A stretch of 64,000 nucleotides of DNA, taken from Schizochytrium sp. TIO01. Lineage: Eukaryota; Sar; Bigyra; Thraustochytrida; Thraustochytriidae. A program made the translations under genes and the position numbers. The stretch covers positions 905,001 to 969,000 of the forward strand of contig SMSO01000008.1 in the NCBI GenBank assembly GCA_004764695.1, in the 5' to 3' direction. Below the pieces are notes generated by a model, which was not told the origin of the DNA, did not search any database, and was given only the letters and a program-made list of their open reading frames with translations. Shown piece by piece: positions 1 to 8,846 of the stretch; the stretch's first letter is position 1; every line of letters begins with the position of its first letter.

Positions 1-675
1 CTGCTGCTGAGGCGCTTGCTGCTGCTGAGGCGCTTGTTGTTGTTGAGGTTGCTGTTGTTGAGGTTGCTGTTGTTGCTGAGGCGCTTGTTGTTGCTGAGGC
101 GCTTGCTGCTGCTGAGGCGCTTGTTGTTGAGGTTGCTGTTGTTGTTGCTGAGGCGCTTGCTGCTGCTGAGGCGCTTGCTGCTGCTGAGGCGCTTGCTGCT
201 GCTGAGGCGCTTGTTGTTGCTGAGGCGCTTGCTGCTGCTGAGGCGCCGCCTCTTGTGGCGCTCGCTCCTGTGCGTTTATAGTGTTTGCCGACTTTGTCTG
301 AGCGATCGGTGGTTCATCCTGTTCGCTCGATCCAGCAGCGCCGACTTTATCTAACTCGCGCGCCGCCGGTAGAGCACAGCCCTGCTCACACGACTCGCGT
401 ACTAGACTGCTGTTGCTATCTCTGCTGTTGTCGCAGCTATCTCCGCTCTTGTCCGGTTCTTGTTGGTCACCGAAGTCAGGAGTATCAGGTGGATCAAGCA
501 ATGGATGTTCACTGCCCGACTTTTCTTGTGCCGAGCCTGTAAATACGTGAGTATTCAGAAATCGATGCGCTATCGACGTAGAGCTTGTCTGAGGCGTGCG
601 ACGCCTTGACAAACTCTGAAGCAGCGTCTCCAGAAGCTGCACACTATCACTGCCGCTGCTGTTATGATTGTTCAT
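1..675 (-). CDS. Gln-rich low-complexity protein, 3' part outside window
   Basis: The minus strand is open from an ATG at 673-675 through the left edge, giving 225 codons with no stop, so the C-terminus is missing. Residues 1-145 are polar with Ser, Asp and Glu stretches and no recognisable fold. From about position 245 to the edge the protein is a run of short repeats, mainly four to six Gln followed by Ala-Pro, with some Gln-Pro variants. Codons alternate CAG and CAA, so the tract is maintained as protein sequence and is not a pure trinucleotide expansion. Such tracts occur in transcription cofactors and RNA-binding proteins, but nothing here assigns a function. It lies 153 bp downstream of, and on the same strand as, the nuclease/kinase fusion gene. 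Confidence 0.6.
   Translation of the reverse strand, partial: MNNHNSSGSDSVQLLETLLQSLSRRRTPQTSSTSIAHRFLNTHVFTGSAQEKSGSEHPLLDPPDTPDFGDQQEPDKSGDSCDNSRDSNSSLVRESCEQGCALPAARELDKVGAAGSSEQDEPPIAQTKSANTINAQERAPQEAAPQQQQAPQQQQAPQQQQAPQQQQAPQQQQAPQQQQQQPQQQAPQQQQAPQQQQAPQQQQQPQQQQPQQQQAPQQQQAPQQQ
79..252 (-). repeat. Hexapeptide Gln-Gln-Gln-Gln-Ala-Pro repeat tract
   Basis: An 18-bp unit (plus-strand core gctgctgaggcgcttg) recurs about ten times with synonymous changes between CAG and CAA. The same reading frame is kept in every copy, including the diverged Gln-Pro units near position 120 and at the left edge. Confidence 0.85.
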
Positions 676-828
676 CTTGTTTATAAGTTTCCGCTCTGCT
701 ATCGCTCTGCTACCGCTCTATCTCAGTATTTCTATTATTAGTTTTTATTTATTTTAAAACGCAAAACATTTTTTATTTATTTTAATCTATTTATTTGAAA
801 ACCCCCCCCTTTTTTTTAAGTATTTAAA
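676..828. other. AT-rich spacer
   Basis: A 153-bp AT-rich spacer between two minus-strand genes. It contains a run of eight C followed by about nine T near 802-818. It must hold the promoter of the Gln-rich gene and the 3' end of the upstream gene; no motif stands out. Confidence 0.5.
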
Positions 829-2790
829 TTATTCCGCTTTAACAAAACCAAAGACCGAGTCGAAGTACTGGTTGTCTTTCTCAAGATGGTCCACGGACGC
901 AGCTACTTTCGACATACCAAAGTCAATCAGGCGAACCGTCTCTAGTTCATCAATTACAAAGTTACGCAACTGAATGTCACGATGCGCAACACCACGAGCA
1001 TGAACAGCATCAAGCGCCGCGCGTGCCTTTTGCTTAATTTCCATAGTGATCTTACCTTTGTAAAAATCTAGAGACGTGCCATGACAACTCACCGCCAAAA
1101 TTAAATCATTGAACACGTGCCGGCCGCCGTAAAAATAAAAGGGAACATGCAAACCCCATAAAGGGCGCAGTGCTTCGTAAACTCGCATCTCATTCTCAAA
1201 GCTAGCGGTCGCCGCGGCAATGTACTCCTCAGAGTCCTCCTTGGGCGTCATCACCTTGACAATAAAATCAAGCCCACACGCTGTCGAATGCTGTGCGAAA
1301 GAATACTGACCCTCAGAATAAGTATGGAGCACATCATAAAGGCCGCCACGGTACGGAAATTCCTTCATCTTGAACGGCAGGCGATTCTGAAGCATCTTCA
1401 AAAGATGCGACAGATCGTCAGTCTCCTTTGTATCAGTTTCAGCTGCAGTCAAATCAGGATCAGCCGAATCAGAACTTGAGTCTTGCGTAGACACGGCTTC
1501 TGTATCACCACGCAGAGACTGGCGAAGATTGTTCACTTTACGATTAACAATCTTAGACACAGACCTTGCCATTTGTTTAAGCTTGTCTACTTTAGTTGTT
1601 TGCTTGTCCAGCCTTCCAAGATAATGATTGTACATATTCATCCACTCTTCATACTCTTTTAGATTTTGAGAACCTTTACCAGGAGTGGTATTTGCAATCT
1701 TTTCAAGCATCTCTTTTGATAGCTCGGTCCGGGATCCGTTTCGCAAAGCGTTGATAATGAACGCCGCGTAAGCAAACTTGACAGTCCCTAGTCCTTGATC
1801 TGTGCCATAATAGCACTTTGAGACCATCAATTGATTATCCGCAGTCAGCTTCAGAAACCAGGTGCGATCAGTGGTACTCAGGACCCCGTAACAAACAAAC
1901 GCGCGGATCATATATACGTAAATCTGTATGATCGGAGTCAGATATCTGTTATCGCTGCTCGATTTTTTAGGAAATTTAAGATTGAATTGCTCCCAATACT
2001 TGACCAGATCATCGATAACAACCTCTTCCTCGTCGTCGTCATCATTATCCAGGTCTATTACAACCTTATCACGCGGCAGTCCAACTGGAAAAACATTTGG
2101 CGCTTTTTGTTCATGGACTATAAAGATTCTCAGATTGCTGTTTCTAGAATGATACCCACCGATGCCACACGTATCAAGTCCAGCCTCATCATTCGGATCA
2201 ACATATCGCATCAACACACCATCTGGTTTGAATCCTGGATGGCTATTTTCTTTAACAAAAGCTACACATTGACGTTGCAGATCAGGAACTGCATAGACCA
2301 CTTTATCAATGAAAGGAGTCATAAACTTCTCTTTTAAGGCATCCAGTGAAAGACCTTCATCAGGATTCAAACCTTGGCGATTGTAATACGTTTCGAAATA
2401 GTCTGGGTCAACGTATATGTTGAGATATGGTTCTTGCCCGTTTGCGATCTTTTCAAATTGCATTTCAGTTTCGAAATTCTCCCAAGCGACCAATGCAGAT
2501 GGGCTAATATTCAACTTCTGTTGCTGGTTTCTCGAACCATCTCGTGACTGGGTAAACCTAGTTGTCGGAGACGACAGGCCACTTTGATCCCGCCGGTCTT
2601 GGCTAGCTCTAGACTGTGTTCGAGGTCTCGAGGTAGGAGGTCTCCATTGTTCAACAAGCGGCTCTTCGAGCAGAGGATTCATGCATATTGCGTAATAAGC
2701 AACTTGCAAGGCACGTTGGGCAATCCTGGCCTCGGGGGGCTTCAAACGGTGGTCACCACCGTCTCTGTTGTTGTTCCAGGATCTCTTCAT
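829..2790 (-). CDS. PD-(D/E)xK nuclease-like plus protein-kinase-like fusion protein
   Basis: Start chosen at the first in-frame ATG (2788-2790), giving about 653 residues. Seen: near residue 188 a KPDGV motif, near 227 an EQK motif after a beta-strand, and near 290 a QIYVYM...YGVLSTTDRTWFLK block. This D...ExK...QxxxY order resembles the REase-superfamily domain found next to kinase domains in Crinkler-type effectors and in fungal FunK1-like proteins. Residues about 480-652 form a compact kinase: a Lys in FIVKVM, a Glu in FENEMRVYEAL, HRDIQLRN near 603 and DFG near 623. The chain ends only about 30 residues after DFG, so there is no normal C-lobe. The linker carries a DDDDEEE run. No signal peptide or LxLFLAK-type leader is visible. 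Inferred role: effector-like or self-DNA-acting protein; substrate unknown. Domain homology is from memory of motifs and not from a search. Confidence 0.65.
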   Translation of the reverse strand: MKRSWNNNRDGGDHRLKPPEARIAQRALQVAYYAICMNPLLEEPLVEQWRPPTSRPRTQSRASQDRRDQSGLSSPTTRFTQSRDGSRNQQQKLNISPSALVAWENFETEMQFEKIANGQEPYLNIYVDPDYFETYYNRQGLNPDEGLSLDALKEKFMTPFIDKVVYAVPDLQRQCVAFVKENSHPGFKPDGVLMRYVDPNDEAGLDTCGIGGYHSRNSNLRIFIVHEQKAPNVFPVGLPRDKVVIDLDNDDDDEEEVVIDDLVKYWEQFNLKFPKKSSSDNRYLTPIIQIYVYMIRAFVCYGVLSTTDRTWFLKLTADNQLMVSKCYYGTDQGLGTVKFAYAAFIINALRNGSRTELSKEMLEKIANTTPGKGSQNLKEYEEWMNMYNHYLGRLDKQTTKVDKLKQMARSVSKIVNRKVNNLRQSLRGDTEAVSTQDSSSDSADPDLTAAETDTKETDDLSHLLKMLQNRLPFKMKEFPYRGGLYDVLHTYSEGQYSFAQHSTACGLDFIVKVMTPKEDSEEYIAAATASFENEMRVYEALRPLWGLHVPFYFYGGRHVFNDLILAVSCHGTSLDFYKGKITMEIKQKARAALDAVHARGVAHRDIQLRNFVIDELETVRLIDFGMSKVAASVDHLEKDNQYFDSVFGFVKAE

Positions 2791-3044
2791 CGTAGGGGCT
2801 TTTATCTGGTGTTCGGGTACTGCTTCGTTCAAGTTGTTGATTTGTTGGTTTGCTGACTTTGTTTAAGTTTTTGGTTTGCTTATTTTTTTTGTTGTTGTTG
2901 ACTTACTAGTAAAATAAATAAATAATAATAATAATAGGACTGTATCAAAAATTCATCTGAAAACAAATAAAAACTTAAGTATTTGTAACTAAAAAACAAA
3001 GAACAAAAGAGCGGCGCGCGCCAACATATAGTTATTATTTATTA
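2791..3044. other. AT-rich intergenic spacer
   Basis: 254 bp with T-rich tracts and an (ATA)n-like stretch near 2914-2937. It separates two minus-strand genes and presumably carries the promoter of the nuclease/kinase fusion. No clear element. Confidence 0.4.
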
Positions 3045-3599
3045 TTAATAATGTTGTAGCACAACGCGCACACCAGTTTGATCGTTCTGATTGATCGTGT
3101 GCACATACTCGATGGTTTTCTCGGTCACGCGAGATTGAAAGTCAATCTTGACGTCGGTCATGAGATCGTTCCTCTCGTTCAGCATCTTCAAGAAAGGCTC
3201 TAACGAGCGAACCTCGCTGCCACAGCACTCATCGACTGCCAGAATGTACGCATCAAGCGGCTTTGCCAAGTCAAGACATCCAATCATGTTTTGGAAACCT
3301 TCAAGACTACAGTCCTTGAGCGCACCTACAAATGCAAGACTCAAGGGCGCACTGCGTACAAGTGCGTCATTCAGTTGCTCACATTTCCACAGGCATGAGG
3401 TATCAGAACGAAGCGTTATCTTCCGGACATAGCAGCCCGACATACCAAGCGGACTATAGAGCAAAGCGTGCTGCCAAGCATGCAATGCCTCAAGAGTCCC
3501 ATGCGATCCAATCTTAAACTCCAGATCGATTTGGTGATTACCTATTATATAAGGCAACAGTCTGAATGGAAACTGATCATCTTGAGTCTCGAAGCGCAT
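3045..3599 (-). CDS. Orphan protein, about 184 residues
   Basis: The first in-frame ATG on the minus strand is at 3597-3599; the frame stays open 13 codons further upstream (GTG at 3636-3638) without another ATG. An out-of-frame ATG lies at about 3631, so the start is uncertain and an upstream exon is possible. The protein is mixed alpha/beta in character with alternating leucines (for example APLSLAFVGALKDCSLEGF) that loosely resemble degenerate leucine-rich repeats, but I do not recognise a family. It has no membrane segment or signal peptide. Its upstream region contains a 40-bp tandem repeat and two copies of a 29-bp CCAAT-bearing element. Confidence 0.45.
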   Translation of the reverse strand: MRFETQDDQFPFRLLPYIIGNHQIDLEFKIGSHGTLEALHAWQHALLYSPLGMSGCYVRKITLRSDTSCLWKCEQLNDALVRSAPLSLAFVGALKDCSLEGFQNMIGCLDLAKPLDAYILAVDECCGSEVRSLEPFLKMLNERNDLMTDVKIDFQSRVTEKTIEYVHTINQNDQTGVRVVLQHY

Positions 3600-3880
3600 G
3601 ACCACTCGCGCAGGTTGTTCGCTTCGCTCATTGTGCACTCTCCGATTTGGTTATGTTTTATTATTGATTTTTTTATTATTTTGTTAATAAATTAATCATG
3701 ATGGTTTACGTGTGTTTAAACAATGACGAAAAAGTTCGTAGATCTGATGCTAGTGGTTATCGCTAGGTTAGCATTATATTCATTTTAGATCGGCGATTTG
3801 GACTTGAGTGCGTCGATTGATTTTTTTAAAAATTAATTATAATTTTGAAAGTACACACTGATTATATTGCGTAGATGGCA

Positions 3881-4060
3881 GTGAGTCGAAGAAAAAAGAG
3901 TAGCTTGTACTGGTTCTGCAGTGAAACGAAGAAAAAAGAGTAGCTTGTACTGGTTCTGCAGTGAATCGAAGAAAAAAGAGTAGCTTGTACTGGTTCTGCA
4001 GTGAATCGAAGAAAAAAGAGTAGCTTGTACTGGTTCTGCAGTGAGTCGAAGAAAAAGCAG
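3881..4060. repeat. 40-bp tandem repeat, about 4.5 copies
   Basis: Copies begin at 3881, 3921, 3961 and 4001, with a partial copy from 4041. They share the core gtagcttgtactggttctgc or its equivalent and differ by only one or two bases near the start of the unit. There are no spacers between copies. The array lies 280-460 bp upstream of the orphan gene and downstream of the PAN-like gene. Confidence 0.9.
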
Positions 4061-4061
4061 A

Positions 4062-4249
4062 GCTAGCTTTGTCTATTGGTCAATAAGTGAGTTGTGCAGC
4101 CACAATAGCCAATTTGGAGAACAGCCAATATGGGATTTAAAGAACAGGCTAACTGGCTAATAGTCAACTATGGGGTAATAGCAATAGAGAATAAATCAGA
4201 ATAACATGGAGCTCTCTGTGGCTAGCTTTGTCTATTGGTCAATAAGTGA
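4062..4249. promoter_or_regulatory. Two identical 29-bp elements containing CCAAT
   Basis: The same 29 bp occurs at 4062-4090 and 4221-4249, 159 bp apart, with the centre ctattggtcaataag. On the minus strand this reads CCAAT. Both copies are oriented towards the minus-strand orphan gene, about 460-650 bp upstream of its ATG. They may be promoter elements or simply the ends of a local duplication; the flanks also share cacaat. Confidence 0.4.
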
Positions 4250-4319
4250 TTCCCACAATGGCCATAGAACTGTCAGTTAGTAATAGGACAAAAATGAGAT
4301 TAAAGCCGAGAGAAACTAT

Positions 4320-6521
4320 TTATTTATGATGATTGTGATGTTTAGGCTTGGAAATAACTTTTTTATGAATAACATGAGGATGTGGAGCTTGCTCAATGAC
4401 CAAAGGAGCTTCCTCGTCAAAACGCTGTTCGGTTTGATCAGACGGCGGGCGACAACATGCCAAACAACAACAAAATAAACAAGGAACACCAATCGAAACA
4501 GAAATAATAATATAAAGGCGAGTGAAACTGACAATCGTTGTACTCTGCGGTGGAATATATTCATCATGAATATAACAAGTTAAGTTAGCACCCGTAACAG
4601 AAATACCAGCCGTAACTGCTTGTGCATCTTGCTCTACATTTGCACAATAATCAGTCGTCGAGTCCTGATCATCGGTGAAATTGAGCGCAGAACATACCCG
4701 CTTAAACCTAAAATTATTAAGTAAAACAGTTTGCTGATCAGACATACCATTCAACTGCTGGAAAGGTGATGTCTCTATCGATAAAGCTTCCCAATTGACA
4801 TACAAAATACAATCACCCAGAGAGGTATCAATCATAAGAGCACGACATGCCAAAGGATTCTCTGAACAAATGTTCTCACAAAGCTCCAAAAGACTCGACT
4901 GATATTTCTGTCCTATATATCCTGTGCGATGACGCAGAACATAAGCAGTCTCAAGATCGCAAATGCGAGGCGAAACAGGCGTGTAAGCACTCGCTATCGT
5001 AGCATCCGCCTGAAAAACCATCGTGTAATCATAACGAGCATAACAAACACTCGAAATGACCGTCTCTTGACCAAGCGTAGAAGACACCAAATGCCACGTA
5101 TCTCTCTCAGGCTCCGCAATATACTGATAAAGCTGAGCAACATTCCACGTTCGATCAGCCTCATAAGGCACAGACCCAACAAACAAAGAACCAAGCTTTT
5201 TGAAATTAGTCCAAAGCTGACTAAACGAATTTACATCAAAGTCCAAAAAGGCCTTTACAGAAGTATAAAGCGTACACTTTGCAAGAACCGTGTCTCGATC
5301 ACCAAAGGTAACCATGAAACCCTTGCACATTGCTTTATGCTTCTCACAGTAGTCCCTACAAAAGGCAACCTTTTCATCGTCCATCTGAAAAATGTTCGAC
5401 ATCGCCATTGCCTGAGCCTGCGCCTGCGTAAGCCCATCAGTCAAATTAAAGGTAAACGAAGCACTAATTGGCGCAGAGTAAGAAGCCGAAGTACAGCGCG
5501 CACCACCAGTATATAGATAAACAGATTCAGTGTCACTATAAGGACTTACAACGCCAGGCTTTGTGACGCAAGTAATACTCGTATCTGCAACATTTGAAGT
5601 CAACTGGCGAGCACTGCGCCAAAGCTTGATTTTTCTTTGCTGATAAGTGACCTCGCGATATGTATAAGCATCAAGCGCAGCGACCTCCGAACGAAGCAAA
5701 AAGTTGCAGCGCGTATGCAAAGAACTGTTTTGGCGAACAATATACTCGACGCCTGCACACCAATCATTTGCACAACATAAAGCGCTACATTCATCAAAGA
5801 CTTCAATATTCGTCGAAGGCACATCAAGAGAATAAACATAACCATCTTTCACTGCGCCCATACAATTACCCATTCGCACGGTCTTGAGCTGAACGCGGCA
5901 CCCAGATGTCGCAAACTCTGCATGATCATTCGGATTGTTTTGATTTGTACTAATTCGATAAGGTTGAACTTGGTCTGTTGTACACTGAGCAAGTTTGCTA
6001 GCGTCGACGCAGTCAAGCAACTGTGCAGCCTCACTCTGCTGAGGCCACGCGAGATCTCCTTGGCCTGCATTCAACGCATCGTCAGTCAGCAGCTCGCAGT
6101 TGCCATCGTAGATGTTAAATCCTAAGCAAAAGTCATTATTATATCTGCACATTGCTCTACACTTGACGGTGTCCCAAGTGAAGTCTTCGGGTCTGTCCAG
6201 CACCATGGTTGTGCCTGTCGAAAAAGGACTGATCGCTCTGACTCCCTCACCCACCGAGCAGAAATCATCGACCGAGCTTGCTAAGGAGTCTTGTTCACTG
6301 TCATCACCATCTGCGCAATCGACCAAAAAGATAGCACTCTGCGAAGCATCCACCTCGAGCTCGCTCGCCAGCGATGAACGCAAGAAAATCGCATAATTGT
6401 CATCATCAGTCATGCCTCTACTCAAATGAATCTTGCCAGCTAAAGTCGTTAGATTCCAACTGGTTGAAGCGGGCAAGCTCTGAGGCCAGCTGTAGTCGTC
6501 ACCTGCCCACGAAGGCATCAT
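4320..6521 (-). CDS. PAN/apple-like cysteine-rich type I membrane protein
   Basis: About 733 residues from the ATG at 6519-6521 (a second ATG follows immediately). Several cysteine-patterned modules recur, for example VKCRAMCRYNNDFCLGF, ECSALCCANDWCAGVEY, FCRDYCEKHKAMCKGF and LCENICSENPLACRAL. Each is followed by a short hydrophobic strand and a later Cys, the usual spacing of PAN/apple-type modules. Near the C-terminus a hydrophobic segment (YIIISVSIGVPCLFCCCLACC) is followed by a His/Lys-rich tail, consistent with one membrane anchor and a short cytoplasmic tail. This implies an extracellular protein, yet no signal peptide is visible at the N-terminus. The frame is open back to a TAA near 6545, and an acceptor-like agcag lies there, so a leader exon could be missing. 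It is divergent from AP-2 mu. Confidence 0.6.
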   Translation of the reverse strand: MMPSWAGDDYSWPQSLPASTSWNLTTLAGKIHLSRGMTDDDNYAIFLRSSLASELEVDASQSAIFLVDCADGDDSEQDSLASSVDDFCSVGEGVRAISPFSTGTTMVLDRPEDFTWDTVKCRAMCRYNNDFCLGFNIYDGNCELLTDDALNAGQGDLAWPQQSEAAQLLDCVDASKLAQCTTDQVQPYRISTNQNNPNDHAEFATSGCRVQLKTVRMGNCMGAVKDGYVYSLDVPSTNIEVFDECSALCCANDWCAGVEYIVRQNSSLHTRCNFLLRSEVAALDAYTYREVTYQQRKIKLWRSARQLTSNVADTSITCVTKPGVVSPYSDTESVYLYTGGARCTSASYSAPISASFTFNLTDGLTQAQAQAMAMSNIFQMDDEKVAFCRDYCEKHKAMCKGFMVTFGDRDTVLAKCTLYTSVKAFLDFDVNSFSQLWTNFKKLGSLFVGSVPYEADRTWNVAQLYQYIAEPERDTWHLVSSTLGQETVISSVCYARYDYTMVFQADATIASAYTPVSPRICDLETAYVLRHRTGYIGQKYQSSLLELCENICSENPLACRALMIDTSLGDCILYVNWEALSIETSPFQQLNGMSDQQTVLLNNFRFKRVCSALNFTDDQDSTTDYCANVEQDAQAVTAGISVTGANLTCYIHDEYIPPQSTTIVSFTRLYIIISVSIGVPCLFCCCLACCRPPSDQTEQRFDEEAPLVIEQAPHPHVIHKKVISKPKHHNHHK

Positions 6522-6729
6522 CACAGTTAGATTCAGTTCCTGCTCTTAATATTTATTTTGTATTGATCAACGAGTTCCAAGTCTGCTTTTGGATACTTCG
6601 ATTCTCTCGCGCGTAGACGCGTTGAGGCGCATTGAAGGAGCGTGGCGGGAGTGCTTCAAGAGTTCTTGCGACCAAGCAGAAATCAATCTAGCTCTTTGTC
6701 GAGTCTGTGTGCTTGGGTGGGAGCGAACG
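6522..6729. promoter_or_regulatory. Shared divergent promoter region (PAN-like gene / AP-2 mu)
   Basis: 208 bp separate the minus-strand ATG (6521) and the plus-strand ATG (6730). The part nearest the PAN-like gene is AT-rich (tcttaatatttattttgtat). The plus-strand frame stays open 47 codons upstream of 6730, but those residues do not resemble AP-2 mu and are read as 5' UTR. Confidence 0.5.
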
Positions 6730-8043
6730 ATGATTAGTGCCTTAGCGCTGATTAATGACCGCGGCGAAGTCGTGCTGTATCGGGCGTACAGAGACGACGT
6801 GAGCCGCGAAGCTGCCGAGGCATTCCGATTAGAGGTTGTAGCTAAGAAAGAAGCGGGAAATGTGGCCCCTGTACAGCTCATAGACTCGACTTCGTTTATG
6901 CATACTCGCAAGAACAAGCTGTATTTCACAGCGATCACCAAGAGCAACGGGAACCCAGCCCTTGTCTTTGAGTTCCTGTACCAGCTACAGCGCGTGGTCG
7001 CTGCATACCTGGGCGAAGATTTTACAGAGAACGATGTGCGTAGCAACTTCACTCTAATTTACGAGCTACTGGATGAGGCTCTCGATTTTGGTTATCCGCA
7101 GAACTGCTCAGTCGATGCGCTCAAGCTGTACATAAATTTGGGAAAGCTACGTGAGAAGCCCAAGTCAAACGAAAAAGTTAAGCAGATCACCGCGCAAATC
7201 ACAGGCGCAATCGACTGGCGACAACCGGGTATTAAATATCGTCATAATGAGGTTTACGTAGATGTAATGGAAGAGGTGAGCTTGATGGTGTCCGTCGATG
7301 GAAGCATCCTCAATAGTGAGGCACGTGGAATTGTAAGAATGAAGACCTTTCTCACAGGTATGCCAGAGTGTCAGCTTGCACTCAATGACAAACTTCTTAT
7401 GGATATGGAAACCTCCCTTAGCGAGCCTCTTGGTGGCGTTGCAAAGAACAGCAAAAGCAACGTTGAGCTAGAAGACTGTACATTCCACCGATGCGTTAGT
7501 CTTAGCCAATTCGACACTGATCGCACAGTGACGTTTATTCCTCCTGATGGGGAGTTTGAGCTCATGAGCTATCGTATCACGAATAGTATTAGCCTCCCTT
7601 TTCGTTTAATTCCTGTTGTAGAAGAGCATGGAAAGACCAAAGTCCTCTACAATATACGTCTTATTTCGCAGGTTCCTGCTGACGAGTCTGCTCAAAACAT
7701 CATGGTTCGCATTCCTTGCCCACCAAATACAGCAAATTCAAAACCACACGTGACAAAAGGAAGAGCCCGATATGATCCGACACAACACGCAATAATTTGG
7801 CGTCTTCGCAAATTTGTGGGGAAAAGTGAGGCTACTTTTACCTGTGCAGTGGAAACTATCCCTAGTACGAAGGAAAAAGCCTGGTCTAGACCGCCTATCC
7901 AAATGGATTTCGCAGTTCCAATGTGGGCGGCGTCAGGGCTGAAAGTACGGTACCTCAAAGTAGTTGAAAAGTCTGGTTATAAAACAAAGAATTTTGTGAA
8001 ACTTTTCACAAAAGCCTCAGACTCTTACCAAATTCGCATTTAA
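6730..8043 (+). CDS. AP2M1: AP-2 complex subunit mu
   Basis: 437 residues from ATG 6730, matching the usual length of about 435. The N-terminal longin-like half begins MISALALINDRGEVVLYRAYRDD in effect and includes NFTLIYELLDEALDFGYPQN, a hallmark of mu chains. The linker AQITGAIDWRQPGIKY conserves the Thr that AAK1-type kinases phosphorylate in the equivalent animal and plant sequence. The C-terminal mu homology domain (about 170-437) starts at NEVYVDVMEEVSLMVS and would bind YxxPhi cargo signals and PIP2 at the plasma membrane. The ORF is intronless. An in-frame extension to 6589 exists, but conservation starts at 6730. The tail is slightly divergent, lacking the usual terminal Tyr-Glu-Thr-Arg-Cys type ending. 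Confidence 0.92.
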   Translation: MISALALINDRGEVVLYRAYRDDVSREAAEAFRLEVVAKKEAGNVAPVQLIDSTSFMHTRKNKLYFTAITKSNGNPALVFEFLYQLQRVVAAYLGEDFTENDVRSNFTLIYELLDEALDFGYPQNCSVDALKLYINLGKLREKPKSNEKVKQITAQITGAIDWRQPGIKYRHNEVYVDVMEEVSLMVSVDGSILNSEARGIVRMKTFLTGMPECQLALNDKLLMDMETSLSEPLGGVAKNSKSNVELEDCTFHRCVSLSQFDTDRTVTFIPPDGEFELMSYRITNSISLPFRLIPVVEEHGKTKVLYNIRLISQVPADESAQNIMVRIPCPPNTANSKPHVTKGRARYDPTQHAIIWRLRKFVGKSEATFTCAVETIPSTKEKAWSRPPIQMDFAVPMWAASGLKVRYLKVVEKSGYKTKNFVKLFTKASDSYQIRI

Positions 8044-8846
8044 CCCGACCCTGATATCAAAGCAACCTCTTCAAATCACTGATTCCTTTTTATGTTTCTC
8101 GAAATCACTGTTTCCTTTTTATGTTTCTCGCTGCTGACCATACGCTTTGCCTCTGCTACTCCAGCTTAAGCCATCAATGTTTTCAGGATTCTTATGAAAA
8201 CTGTAAATGCAGCTTTTCAGTTCTACTAGCTAGTAGTATGCACCTATAAACTGCAAAATAACATCAATTTAATACTCTTGATGAATTTCTACAAATAAAG
8301 ACACAATACAAACCATTTTCTTTCCACAATAACCCTGGAGAAGTATCCTGCAAGACCACAAAGTTTGCTCTAAAGGAGTTCCTCCAATTTACTGATGATT
8401 ACTTATGCTTGGTCTCAGTTTGTTGGTGACAAATTCCCTGTGCAATATTGACCTTTTCCCTTCTTGATGCCCTTCTGGTCAAATACAGGCCCTCACTCTC
8501 GCTTAGACATAGAACAAGGCGCAGCAATGGTTGGAAAAAGCCAACAAACATGCTATTCCTAGCTTAGAGTTAGTCAAAGTAGGAAGTTAGATAACAAAAG
8601 GTTAATAAAAACAAAGTCGCAGTTAGACTTTTCGTTTACACGCCCAGACCCCAATTGAAGTTGCCCTCGGCCACCAAACTAAAAACAATTGAGCTTTCGC
8701 CACTCAAACGCAAGTGCTCTGCAAAGGTGCCTTTCAGGGAAAAGCTGCGGCACTCTAGAGGCTGTGCTTTACGAACTAATATATTGATTGAGACAAGTTG
8801 ATTTCTGTCGTTCGTTGTTGATTTCTAAGAAACAACTTAGGCGAAC
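8044..8846. other. Intergenic: 3' UTR of AP-2 mu and promoter of HAT1
   Basis: About 800 bp without a credible gene. It starts with a perfect-to-near-perfect 29-bp direct duplication and contains AT-rich tracts and a CCACCAAACT-type stretch near 8670. The last 150 bp precede the HAT1 ATG; no TATA motif is obvious. Confidence 0.4.
8073..8130. repeat. 29-bp direct duplication
   Basis: Two adjacent 29-bp copies (8073-8101 and 8102-8130) with the core cctttttatgtttctcg differ at one base (gatt versus gttt). They lie 30 bp after the AP-2 mu stop. Confidence 0.85.

Noticed and set aside
3881..4060. CRISPR-like array
   Set aside because: The copies are directly abutting without spacers, and the DNA is eukaryotic.
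6589..6729. 47-codon N-terminal extension of AP-2 mu
   Set aside because: Family conservation and length start exactly at the ATG at 6730; the extension lacks an upstream conserved start.
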